A stretch of DNA of 64,000 nt, from NCBI GenBank assembly GCA_000173575.1, contig ABYL01000009.1, positions 46,308-110,307 on the forward strand, in the 5' to 3' direction. This DNA is from Burkholderia sp. H160. Lineage in GTDB: Bacteria; Pseudomonadota; Gammaproteobacteria; Burkholderiales; Burkholderiaceae. The notes under the pieces are model-generated. The model was given only the letters and a program-made list of their open reading frames with translations. It was not told where the DNA came from and searched no databases. Positions 54,876 to 63,181 of this stretch are shown here, one piece after another (position 1 is the stretch's first letter; the number at the start of each line of letters is the position of its first letter). Both the position numbers and the translations under genes were made by a program.

Positions 54876-57071
54876 ATGCTCAACCACACGCCGCTCGCGA
54901 CAGCGCTAGCGCTCGCTTTTGCCATTCCTTTTGCGCCTCCGGCGCTCGCCCAAAGCGCATCACAACCGGCCGCCGCCAGCAAACCGGCGGACACACAAAA
55001 CAAGGCGCCCGCCACCGCCGCGCAGACGCTGCCAACCATCGGCGTGCAAGCTCAAGCCGTTCAGCAGGATTTCCAGGCCGACCGCGCGACCGTTGGCGCG
55101 AAAACGCCGACCGCGCTGCGCGATATTCCGCAGACCGTCACCGTGATCAATCGCGACCTGCTCGCGTCGCAGGGCGCGACATCGTTTACGGACGCGCTGC
55201 GCAACGCGCCTGGCGTGACGATCGGCGCAGCCGAAGGCGGCCAGATCGGCAACAACATCAATCTGCGCGGCTTCACCGCGCAGAACGACATCTATCTGGA
55301 CGGCTTCCGCGACCGCAATCAGTACTACCGCGACACGTTCGATCTCGAATCGCTCGAAGTGCTGTACGGTCCGTCGTCGATGCTGTTCGGTCGAGGCTCG
55401 ACTGGCGGCGTGGTCAACCAGGTCAGCAAGAAGGCGAACCTGGTGGACTCGGCGGAAATCTCCGGCATGATCGGCACCGACGACCGCTACCGTTCCACCG
55501 TCGACGTGAACCACAAGCTCACCGACACCTCGGCGATCCGCCTGAACGCATTCGGCCAGAGCCTCGGCTCGACGCGCGACGTGATGAAGAACAAGGACTT
55601 CGGCGTCGCACCGGAACTGCGCTTCGGCATCGGCACGCCGACCGAAATCACGCTGTCCGCGCTGATCCAGCGCAACAACGACATGCCCGACTACGGCATC
55701 CAGGCGCTGAACGGCCGTCCGTCGCCGGTGCCGAAGAACACGTTCTACGGCTTGACCAGCGACCGCACGATCCAGGACGTGCAGATCTTCAACGCGGCGA
55801 TCAAGCACAAGTTCTCCGACGCCCTGACGCTGACGAACCAGACGCAGATCTCGCACTCGACCACCGACGCGCGCGAAACCGCGCCGCAAGCGGTGCTGAC
55901 CGGGCCGCTATCGTCGAGCACTGCGTTGACCAATGGCAACTTCACGACGCTGTCGCCGTCGCAGCTGTTCATCAAGCTGCAGAGTCATGACCGTGTGATC
56001 CAGAATCACGCGATCTACAACGACACGATGCTCGAATACAAATTCAACACCGGGCCAATCAGGCACGACCTGATCGCCGGTGTCGAAGTGGGCCACGACA
56101 GCTATACGAACCAGGCGTACACGCGCAACAACCTGCCGATCGTGCCCATGCTCAATCCGCCGATCATGGGCACGCCATCGAACGTGACGACGACGGTCGG
56201 CAACTACGCCGATTCGAGCGCGAACGAAATCGCCGCTTACCTGAACGACACGATCACGCTTACGCCGCACTGGAAGCTGATCGGCGGTCTGCGCTGGGAT
56301 CGTTTCTCGGCGCAAATCCGCAATACGATCAGCGCGCCGGCTTACGCGAGCCAGACCAACTACTTCACGAGCGTGCGCACCGGCGTCATCTATCAGCCGA
56401 CCGACTGGCAGTCGTACTACGTGTCGTACGGCACGTCGTTCAACCCGTCGCTCGAAACGCTGACGGTCACGAACCTCACGCAGAACCTCGCGCCCGAGTC
56501 GACGAAGTCCTATGAAGTCGGCGGTAAGTGGGATCTGTTCGGCGGCAACATCTCGGTGACCTCGGCGATCTTCCGCGAGGAAAAGGACAACGCGCGCACG
56601 CAGGTGTCGTCGACCGAATACCAGTTGGCGGGCGACATTCGCGTCGATGGCTTCCAGGCGAGCGTGACCGGGCACATCACCGACAAGTGGCAGATTTTCG
56701 GCGGCTACACGTACATGGACGCGACGATCCTGAAGGCGGCCGATGGCACGCAGGGTCACACGCCGGCCAACACGCCGCGCAACACACTGACGTTCTGGAC
56801 CACGTATGCGATCACACCGCACTGGGAAATCGGCGGCGGTCCGATCTACATGTCGCCGCGCTATGCGTCGAACACGAACTACGTGAAGGTGCCGGGCTAC
56901 ACGCGATGGGACGCGACCGCGGCCTATCACGCGAAGAAGTACGACGTGCGCCTGAATCTGTTGAACCTGACCAACAAGTACTACTACGACGCGCTGATTC
57001 CGTCGGACGGCGGACGTTCAGTGCCAGGCATCGGCCGTACGTTGCTCGCGACGTTCAACTACCGCTTCTGA
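54876..57071 (+). CDS. TonB-dependent siderophore receptor (Fiu-like)
   Basis: 731-residue outer-membrane receptor. Signal peptide residues 1-25, an Ala-rich linker, plug domain from about 60 (DIPQTVTVINRDLLASQGAT and SLEVLYGPSSMLFGRGSTGG), then a 22-strand barrel ending in the outer-membrane signature ATFNYRF. Catecholate-type receptors such as Fiu fit best. Next to it are the PKHD hydroxylase and PepSY genes known from iron-uptake loci, and a Fur-like site precedes it. Confidence 0.93.
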   Translation: MLNHTPLATALALAFAIPFAPPALAQSASQPAAASKPADTQNKAPATAAQTLPTIGVQAQAVQQDFQADRATVGAKTPTALRDIPQTVTVINRDLLASQGATSFTDALRNAPGVTIGAAEGGQIGNNINLRGFTAQNDIYLDGFRDRNQYYRDTFDLESLEVLYGPSSMLFGRGSTGGVVNQVSKKANLVDSAEISGMIGTDDRYRSTVDVNHKLTDTSAIRLNAFGQSLGSTRDVMKNKDFGVAPELRFGIGTPTEITLSALIQRNNDMPDYGIQALNGRPSPVPKNTFYGLTSDRTIQDVQIFNAAIKHKFSDALTLTNQTQISHSTTDARETAPQAVLTGPLSSSTALTNGNFTTLSPSQLFIKLQSHDRVIQNHAIYNDTMLEYKFNTGPIRHDLIAGVEVGHDSYTNQAYTRNNLPIVPMLNPPIMGTPSNVTTTVGNYADSSANEIAAYLNDTITLTPHWKLIGGLRWDRFSAQIRNTISAPAYASQTNYFTSVRTGVIYQPTDWQSYYVSYGTSFNPSLETLTVTNLTQNLAPESTKSYEVGGKWDLFGGNISVTSAIFREEKDNARTQVSSTEYQLAGDIRVDGFQASVTGHITDKWQIFGGYTYMDATILKAADGTQGHTPANTPRNTLTFWTTYAITPHWEIGGGPIYMSPRYASNTNYVKVPGYTRWDATAAYHAKKYDVRLNLLNLTNKYYYDALIPSDGGRSVPGIGRTLLATFNYRF

Positions 57072-57150
57072 TAGGCGCTTTTGCGACCCACTGAGCGCAT
57101 GAGTCAGGCTTGCCGCTTTGCAGACGGCAAGCCGACGCGAAGGACACACT

Positions 57151-57834
57151 ATGCTGCTGCACATTCCGAAGGTACTGGACGCCGAGCAATTGCGCTTTCT
57201 GCGCGAGCGGCTCGATCAAGCTGGCGACGCGTGGGTCGATGGCCGCGCGACCGCCGGCTATCAGGGCGCGCCGGTCAAGCGCAACCAGCAGATCGCCGAG
57301 CACTCGGTGCTCGCGCGCGAACTCGGCGACGTGATTCTCGCGGCGATCGAGCGCAATCCGCTGTTCATCAGCGCGGTGTTGCCGAATCAGGTCTATCCGC
57401 CGCTCTTTAACCGCTACGAGGGCGGCATGCAGTTCGGCAGCCACGTCGACGGTGCGGTACGGGTGCTGCCGAACGGCGTGAAGCTGCGCACCGATGTGTC
57501 GGTGACGCTGTTTCTTAGCTCGCCCGACGAATACGACGGCGGCGAACTCGTGATCGAAGACACCTACGGCGTGCAGCAGGTAAAGCTGCCGGCCGGCGAC
57601 ATGATCGTCTATCCGGCGACGAGTCTGCATCAGGTCACGCCGGTCACGCGCGGCGCGCGGGTGGCGAGCTTCTTCTGGGTGCAGAGCCTCGTGCGCAGCG
57701 ACACGCATCGCGCGCTGCTGTTCGACATGGACACCGCGATTCAACGGCTCAATGCCACCGATGCCGACGAGACTGCGCGGCGCAGCCTGGTCGGTTGTTA
57801 TCACAATCTGTTGCGTACCTGGAGTGAAACGTGA
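57151..57834 (+). CDS. piuC: PKHD-type Fe(II)/2-oxoglutarate hydroxylase (PiuC-like)
   Basis: 227-residue dioxygenase. Iron ligands His98 and Asp100 ([10 protein letters not shown]) and His160 (SLHQVTPV) with 2-oxoglutarate Arg170; the [14 protein letters not shown] start motif is typical of PiuC/PKHD proteins. Start at 57151 with GAAGGA upstream is preferred over 57118. Located directly after a siderophore receptor and before PepSY, the usual arrangement. Confidence 0.93.
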   Translation: MLLHIPKVLDAEQLRFLRERLDQAGDAWVDGRATAGYQGAPVKRNQQIAEHSVLARELGDVILAAIERNPLFISAVLPNQVYPPLFNRYEGGMQFGSHVDGAVRVLPNGVKLRTDVSVTLFLSSPDEYDGGELVIEDTYGVQQVKLPAGDMIVYPATSLHQVTPVTRGARVASFFWVQSLVRSDTHRALLFDMDTAIQRLNATDADETARRSLVGCYHNLLRTWSET

Positions 57835-58553
57835 GCGTATCGGACACCATCGACATTGAACCGCCCGCGACCGACGAACACGAGGCACATGAACCGCGGC
57901 GGCCCGATAGCGATGAGCTGAAGTCGCGCCGGCAGCGCTCGCGTCGCGCGACCTTGATCAAGTGGCTGCGCCAGGTGCATGGCTGGGTCGGACTGTGGGG
58001 CGCGGCGCTCGGTCTGCTGTTCGGCATGACGGGGTTCTTTCTGAACCATCGCGGCGGGCCGCTGCGCGTCTCGACCGGCGAGCCGCAGGTCTCGGTGATG
58101 CAGGTACCGCTGCCACAACCGGCGCCTGAGACGCCGCGCGAGCTTGCGAACTGGCTCAAGCACGAACTGAAGATCGCCGGCAATCCGGGGCGTGTGCAGA
58201 AGGAGCCCGAGCATCCAGTGGCGTGGGGCGACCGCAGCGTCGTGCAGCCCGAGCATTGGCAGCTGAATTTCGCGTCGCCGAAGGAAAACACGTCGGTGGA
58301 ATACTGGGTCGGCAATCACACCGTGACGGTCAAGCGCAGCGCGAACACCTTTCTCGCGATGCTGACGAACATGCACAAGGGTGTGGGTTTGAGCGTCGGT
58401 TGGGTGCTGCTGATCGACACGCTCGCGGGCAGTCTGATTCTGCTGTCGCTGACGGGCGTGCTGTTGTGGACCGAGCTGAACAAGCGCAAGACGGTCGGAG
58501 TCGTGCTGGTGATGGGGTCGATTGCGGCGTTGGTGGTGTTGGGGACGCTGTAA
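57831..58553 (+). CDS. PepSY-associated membrane protein
   Basis: 240 residues, starting with GTG in a GTGA overlap with the hydroxylase gene. A charged N-terminus is followed by TM1 near residues 45-70 ([21 protein letters not shown]), a periplasmic domain of about 100 residues, and two further TMs with [18 protein letters not shown], the motif of PepSY_TM proteins. They are found in iron-siderophore uptake or reduction units; the exact reaction is unknown. Confidence 0.9.
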   Translation: MSVSDTIDIEPPATDEHEAHEPRRPDSDELKSRRQRSRRATLIKWLRQVHGWVGLWGAALGLLFGMTGFFLNHRGGPLRVSTGEPQVSVMQVPLPQPAPETPRELANWLKHELKIAGNPGRVQKEPEHPVAWGDRSVVQPEHWQLNFASPKENTSVEYWVGNHTVTVKRSANTFLAMLTNMHKGVGLSVGWVLLIDTLAGSLILLSLTGVLLWTELNKRKTVGVVLVMGSIAALVVLGTL

Positions 58554-58625
58554 GCGCGCAGGCTTACACCAGCACGCGCTAGAATCGTCGCAGGCCCACT
58601 TTGCTGGCTCTGCCGCCATCCGCCG

Positions 58626-59315
58626 ATGACCTCTTCCGCGAATCCCGTCGACACCGCGCTGACCACGCGGCGCTCGGTGCGCGCCTTTCTGCCGACACCG
58701 GTGCAGCGCGCCGACATCGAAGCCATTCTCGAGGCCGCGAGCCGCGCGCCGTCGGCCACCAACATCCAGCCGTGGAAGGTGTACGTACTGACGGGCGAAT
58801 CGCTCGCGCGTCTGTCGCGCGATCTGCTCGCGGCCTACGACGATCCGCAGCGCGACGAGCTGTACCGGGAGGAATGCGTGTACTATCCGCGCCAATGGCA
58901 GTCGCCGTTCATCGACCGGCGCCGCAAGATCGGCTGGGACATGTATGGCCTGCTCGGCATCGGCAAGGGCGACAAGACGCGTATGCATGAACAGCACTCG
59001 CGCAACTTCCGTTTCTTCGATGCACCCGTCGGCCTGCTGTTCACGATCGATCGCAGTCTCGAGCGCGGCAGCTGGCTCGACTACGGCATGTTCCTGCAGG
59101 CGATCATGACGGCCGCGCGCGGACGCGGCCTCGACACCTGTCCGCAGGCGGCGTTTACACAGTTTCATCGGCTGATTGCCGAACATCTCGGCTTGCCCGA
59201 CAACGAGCAGTTCGTGTGCGGCATGTCGCTCGGCTTCGCCGACCCGAACGCGCCGGTCAATACGCTGCGCACCGAGCGCGAACCGGTCGAGCGGTTCGTG
59301 CGCTTTCTCGATTGA
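58626..59315 (+). CDS. Nitroreductase-family FMN oxidoreductase
   Basis: 229-residue flavoenzyme. N-terminal FMN site RRSVRAFLPTPV and APSATNIQPWKVYVLTG, central LDYGMFLQAIMTAARGRGLDT and C-terminal MSLGFADPNAPVN and PVERFVRF. Typical oxygen-insensitive nitroreductase/nitrobenzoate reductase type. Substrate unknown. Confidence 0.92.
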   Translation: MTSSANPVDTALTTRRSVRAFLPTPVQRADIEAILEAASRAPSATNIQPWKVYVLTGESLARLSRDLLAAYDDPQRDELYREECVYYPRQWQSPFIDRRRKIGWDMYGLLGIGKGDKTRMHEQHSRNFRFFDAPVGLLFTIDRSLERGSWLDYGMFLQAIMTAARGRGLDTCPQAAFTQFHRLIAEHLGLPDNEQFVCGMSLGFADPNAPVNTLRTEREPVERFVRFLD

Positions 59316-59345
59316 ACGCAGCCGTCAGTCCCCACCCAGAGGCAA

Positions 59346-59666
59346 ATGAAAATGAAAACATCGCGCCGCCATTTCCTGCTGTTGAGCGCGGGCGTCGGCT
59401 CGTCGCTCGCGCTGTCCCGCGTCGCGTTTGCCGCGACCGTTCCCAACGCGCTGAGCGAGAGCGATCCGCAGGCCCAGAAGGTCGGCTATACGGAAGATGC
59501 TTCGAAGGTCGACAAGGCCAAATTTCCGAACTTCGCGGCTGGCCAATCGTGCGCGAACTGCTCGCTGTTCCAGGGCAAGGCGTCGGATGCGTACGGCGGC
59601 TGCACGCTGTTCGGCACCAAACAGGTCGCGTCGCGTGGCTGGTGTAGCGCCTACACGAACATGTGA
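59346..59666 (+). CDS. High-potential iron-sulfur protein (HiPIP)
   Basis: 106-residue exported electron carrier. Tat-like signal SRRHFLLLSAGVGSSLALSR (6-25); four cluster Cys at 69, 72, 86 and 100 (CANC, GGC, WC) bind a [4Fe-4S] centre. The start is at 59346 or the ATG two codons later. It follows the nitroreductase gene by 30 bases, so may share its mRNA. Confidence 0.93.
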   Translation: MKMKTSRRHFLLLSAGVGSSLALSRVAFAATVPNALSESDPQAQKVGYTEDASKVDKAKFPNFAAGQSCANCSLFQGKASDAYGGCTLFGTKQVASRGWCSAYTNM

Positions 59667-59720
59667 GCACGGCGGCGTTGGGTCAATGCGATGCGCGCCG
59701 CCGCATCGATCGCATCGCTG

Positions 59721-60083
59721 CTATAGCAGCGCCTTCAACACGAGTTCGTGCGAGTGCCCGATCCACACAGCCGCGTCGCGATGATCGCGCAGCGCGTCGC
59801 CGGTATTCGGATGCAGAAAGACATCGAGCGCGCCGTGATTGAGCGTGAGCCAACCGACCACGTCGGCGAACTGCGCGTGCACGAACGCGAGCTGATACGA
59901 CCACATCGGATGCGGGCCGACCGGCCGTTCATGAAAGCGCCCGATCTGCAGCTTGTCGCCCCAATGCGCGTCGATCTGCTCGCGAAACGCCCAGGCGGCG
60001 TCGCGGCTCGCCGCGTCGAAATAGATGTGCGCGTGCCAGCTTTCTATAGCTGAAGCGTCGCGAAAGTTCATATCAGAGTTCAT
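59721..60083 (-). CDS. DOPA 4,5-dioxygenase family protein
   Basis: 120-residue protein; family hallmarks are WHAHIYFDAASRD, GPHPMWSYQLAF and LTLNHGALDVFLHPNTGDAL, containing the conserved His residues of the putative metal site. Family members in fungi and plants cleave DOPA extradiol; bacterial members are not well known. Short size is normal for the family. Confidence 0.9.
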   Translation of the reverse strand: MNSDMNFRDASAIESWHAHIYFDAASRDAAWAFREQIDAHWGDKLQIGRFHERPVGPHPMWSYQLAFVHAQFADVVGWLTLNHGALDVFLHPNTGDALRDHRDAAVWIGHSHELVLKALL

Positions 60084-60119
60084 CGCCAGGCTCGTTCCGT
60101 ATCAGTCTTTATCCGACAT

Positions 60120-60275
60120 TCATTCTGCTTCGATTTCCGCCAGCGCGCGCGCCGCAAGGCGCATGTGAAACTGTGTCTCATCCTTGCCGACAATCTCGAA
60201 GCCAAGACGATCGTACAACGGTTTCGCGGGATTGCCCTTGAGCACCCGCAAGCTGGCGGGGAGCGCTTTTTTACC
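60120..60275 (-). pseudogene. Truncated GNAT acetyltransferase C-terminal fragment
   Basis: Minus-strand frame ending at TCA (60120-60122) reads PASLRVLKGNPAKPLYDRLG then FEIVGKDETQFHMRL, the acetyl-CoA-fold C-terminus of a GNAT protein. An upstream stop after about 50 codons leaves no N-terminal part; the acetyl-CoA site is missing. It appears to be a remnant. Confidence 0.75.
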
Positions 60276-60450
60276 ACGCGGTTAGGGTGCAGTCTTCCCA
60301 GCTTGCTTCGCGTTGTGCGGGCGCAGTCGTCGACCCATCGCGACCGCGCTATCCGCACCATCCAACGAACAGACGAAACGAGCGGCGCAGATGATTCCGG
60401 GGACGTTCGCCGGTACAACGGACGTCGTAATCAACGTTGCGAGGTGGGCT

Positions 60451-60723
60451 ATGACGATGATCGAGGCGGTGCCCAGCGTCTCGGCAGATGGACGCGCGGT
60501 GATTTTCCAGCTTTCGTCGCGGGGACGCGACCTCGAATGCGCGGTCACGCGCGAGGCCCTTGAACAGCACTTCTGGCTGCAAAGCGGCGCGGGCGAGGCG
60601 CGCATTCTAAAGACGTTCGCGGATGGTCGCAAACGGATTACCGCGATCGCCGAGCGGAAAATGCTCGCGCGTCCGGGCGAACGGGTCTTGTTGACGATCG
60701 ACGACTTCGCCACGCGCGGTTGA
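60451..60723 (+). CDS. DUF1488-family protein
   Basis: 90-residue protein with the family pattern VSADGRAVIFQLSSRGRDLE and CAVTREALEQHFWL, a small fold of unknown function. The frame runs upstream to 60313, but ATG 60451 follows GAGGTGG and gives the usual length. Confidence 0.85.
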   Translation: MTMIEAVPSVSADGRAVIFQLSSRGRDLECAVTREALEQHFWLQSGAGEARILKTFADGRKRITAIAERKMLARPGERVLLTIDDFATRG

Positions 60724-61020
60724 CGTGCACGACGGCGCTGACTTCGCTCAGCCTGAACACGGCCGGCTTTGCACTTCGTGTTTTTGTGTGCAGGTTTTTG
60801 GCGCGCTGCTTTTTGTCGTCCTATCTGACGAAACCCCGCTGTTACATCGATTCGCCAAATTAACCCGCCAAAGCCCTTCGCTTCGCGCGATTGCATTCGC
60901 GCATGCGCGGCTACACTGTTTTCCATGGAGCGACAAATCACCGAACTCCATCGACGCGATCTTCCCCTCACGTCGTGTTTGAACCGTACCGTTGATAGCA
61001 GTCAGCAATGCGTAGTACGC

Positions 61021-61100
61021 AGTTCGCAGTTCGCAGTTCGCAGTGAGTAGCTGGTAATGGGTAGTCCGCAGTGAGTAGCTGGTAATGGGTAGTCCGCAGT
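61021..61100. repeat. Short tandem repeats
   Basis: Three copies of the 7-mer AGTTCGC from about 61021, then two perfect copies of a 28-base unit beginning GCAGTGAGTAGC and ending GGGTAGTCC (61040-61067 and 61068-61095), plus the first five bases of a third. Function unknown. Confidence 0.85.
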
Positions 61101-61308
61101 AGACGCGCTACAGGCGCGCCATGTAGTTGCAATTGAAGTCATGGTTTTAATCGACAGTTTGAAGGTTGCTGTCGAGCGGTAGAAATTGCAGGTGCAGCAA
61201 ATGTGTATTGCAGTAGCAAGTGAAGTTTCAGGTAAGCAATAGCCTTGAACGTTTGGTGGTTATAAGTCGGCAGGCATCCACGCATCGGCTCGACTGTTCC
61301 ATCCTGTC

Positions 61309-61348
61309 AGCCCTGTTCCTCGCGGAACAGGGCTTTTTTTTCGTCGTA
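61309..61348 (+). terminator. Orphan intrinsic terminator
   Basis: AGCCCTGTTCC, TCGC loop, GGAACAGGGCT, then a run of T's: an 11-bp perfect stem oriented for the plus strand. The nearest plus-strand gene ends 590 bases earlier, so it may end an unannotated small RNA. Confidence 0.85.
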
Positions 61349-61543
61349 ACGAAACGCGATTCTTGTTTCTGGCGGGTTCGAACCGATATGCGTCCATTAC
61401 ATATCTTCGATATGGTCGGAGAACGGACGCGTCGCAAAGCGTGAACTTGTCGGACGCGAAATGCGTCGGATGATCGAGCGCGGCGTTTGCCGTCGTCGCG
61501 CGCCGAAGTCCGGACGCGCTGCTGCAACAAGGAGGTTGAATCG

Positions 61544-62017
61544 ATGTCGAGCAAATCGCGAGTTCGCAAGCACGGCCGCACGGCCATGTCCCCGTTATTG
61601 CGTTCGCTGACCCTGAGCCGCACCGCGCATGCACCGGTCACGCAGACCATGCTCCTACAGGCCTACGCCGCGCTCGATGCTTTCCGTCGCGGCCACGGCG
61701 CGCGCAATCTGCACACGACGCTGAGCCGGCATTTGCTGGTGTCGCAGGAACTTGCGCGTGCCGGACTGGGCGCCGAGGCGCGCGCCGACATTGAAGGCGC
61801 GCATGCGGCGATGGTGCGACTTGACATGCGCGAGCGCGAGACCGGCCGCTGGTCGCTCGAAGACGACGACTACGCGCGTCTATGCGCGGCGCTAGCGATT
61901 TTCGACGGACAGGTGTCGGAGGCTTCGCTGAGCGAGCTGGCGAGCGCCGAAGCGAGAATGATCGAAGGGTTGACGCGCTCCGCGCAGCGGCCGGCGCTGG
62001 CCGACGCTGCGGTTTGA
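61544..62017 (+). CDS. Small helical protein, paralogue of 52636-53079
   Basis: 157 residues with a basic N-terminus (MSSKSRVRKHGRTAMSPLL) and helices such as LGAEARADIEGAHAAMVRLD and CAALAIFDGQVSEASLSEL. It shares layout and several motifs with the protein at 52636. Function unknown. A strong AAGGAGG eight bases before the ATG sets the start at 61544; an upstream in-frame ATG at 61487 lacks one. Confidence 0.75.
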   Translation: MSSKSRVRKHGRTAMSPLLRSLTLSRTAHAPVTQTMLLQAYAALDAFRRGHGARNLHTTLSRHLLVSQELARAGLGAEARADIEGAHAAMVRLDMRERETGRWSLEDDDYARLCAALAIFDGQVSEASLSELASAEARMIEGLTRSAQRPALADAAV

Positions 62018-62156
62018 GCGGCGCGCAACCGGAAGCGCAACCGTCGCAGCTACGCGCCCAGGCGCGTTTGCCGCTGCGAATGCCGCTTGCTAGACTGGCG
62101 GCACCTGTTGTCCGCCTGCCGACCCGCGCATACAACCGAGCCCTATCGGAGACACC

Positions 62157-62510
62157 ATGTCCTACATGCTGCTCATCGTCGAACCCACGGACCAACGCGA
62201 GGAGCGCGGCGAAACCGCGGGGCGCGACCTCTACGACCAGATGGTGCGTTTCGCCGAGGACCTGAAGGCGCGCGGCAAGCTGCTAGCCGTCGAGTCGCTG
62301 ACTTCGCACAACGACGCAGTGCGCGTGCAGGTTCGCCGTGGCCAGCCGAAGCTCGTCGACGGGCCATTCGCCGAGGCGAAGGAAATGATCGGCGGCTTCT
62401 TTCTGTTGAACTGCGATACCCGCGAAGAGGCCGTGGCAATCGCGCAGGCCTGTCCGGCGGCGGCGTGGTGCACGGTCGAGGTGCGCAAGCTCGGGCCGTG
62501 CTTCATCTAG
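62157..62510 (+). CDS. YciI/DGPF-domain protein
   Basis: 117-residue DGPF protein (dimeric alpha-beta barrel): YMLLIVEPTD start, LVDGPFAEAKEMIGGF with DGPF at 68-71, and EEAVAIAQACP near the end. In ECF42 loci such proteins sit beside the sigma factor that controls them. Likely part of the regulon of the sigma factor at 63182. Confidence 0.92.
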   Translation: MSYMLLIVEPTDQREERGETAGRDLYDQMVRFAEDLKARGKLLAVESLTSHNDAVRVQVRRGQPKLVDGPFAEAKEMIGGFFLLNCDTREEAVAIAQACPAAAWCTVEVRKLGPCFI

Positions 62511-62690
62511 CCACGCGCGACACTTAAATTCATCCGCTTCGGTGTTTTCCCTGGTATGTCGGGGCAGCCGCGCGTGTCGATCCGGCCACGCATCGCGCGT
62601 CGTGTGAGTAGGGAGCGACCCTGCCTGGCTTCGTCAGGCGATTCAGACGAATCGACTCACAACTAAACGCTGACAACAAGGAGCAACGAC

Positions 62691-63104
62691 ATGCGATTCA
62701 TGATCATCGTCAAGGCCACGGCCGCGAGCGAAGCCGGCGAAATGCCCGAACCGTCGCTGATCGCGGCGATGGGCGCGTACCACGAAGAACTCGCGAAGGC
62801 CGGCGTGCTGCTCGACGCGACCGGCCTGCAGCCAAGCTCGAAAGGCTGGCGCGTGCGCTATAGCGGCGGCAAACGGACCGTCGTCGATGGTCCGTTTGCG
62901 GAAACCAAGGAGCTGATGGCCGGCTACACGCTGATCCAGGTGCGCTCGCGCGACGAGGCGATGGAATGGGCGCGGCGTTTCCCGGCGCCATTCGGTGAGC
63001 ACGCCGACGGCGAAATCGAAGTGCGGCAGCTGTTCGAACTCGACGACTTCGAGGCGGGACCGGAAGTCGAGCGCTTCCGCAAGCTGGAAGAAGATCGCCG
63101 CTGA
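62691..63104 (+). CDS. YciI/DGPF-domain protein
   Basis: 137-residue DGPF protein: MRFMIIVKATAASE, GKRTVVDGPFAETKELMAGY (DGPF at 66-69), RDEAMEWARRFPAPFGEHAD and a C-terminal tail. AAGGAGC before the ATG. It precedes the ECF sigma gene by 77 bases, the usual ECF42 arrangement. Confidence 0.93.
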   Translation: MRFMIIVKATAASEAGEMPEPSLIAAMGAYHEELAKAGVLLDATGLQPSSKGWRVRYSGGKRTVVDGPFAETKELMAGYTLIQVRSRDEAMEWARRFPAPFGEHADGEIEVRQLFELDDFEAGPEVERFRKLEEDRR

Positions 63105-63181
63105 TCGCATGGCGCACCTCTGGGAGATCGCGTACATGGACCTGAACCCGCAGTCGTCGGCAACGGGCGAAGGCTAGCGCC

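Larger units (their letters stand above)
60724..61543. other. Gene-free region with repeats and a terminator
   Basis: About 820 bases with no supportable gene. It includes short tandem repeats (61021-61100), a more AT-rich middle part and an orphan intrinsic terminator (61309-61348) followed by the leader of the gene at 61544. The terminator without an upstream gene points to a possible small RNA between about 61100 and 61348. Confidence 0.5.
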
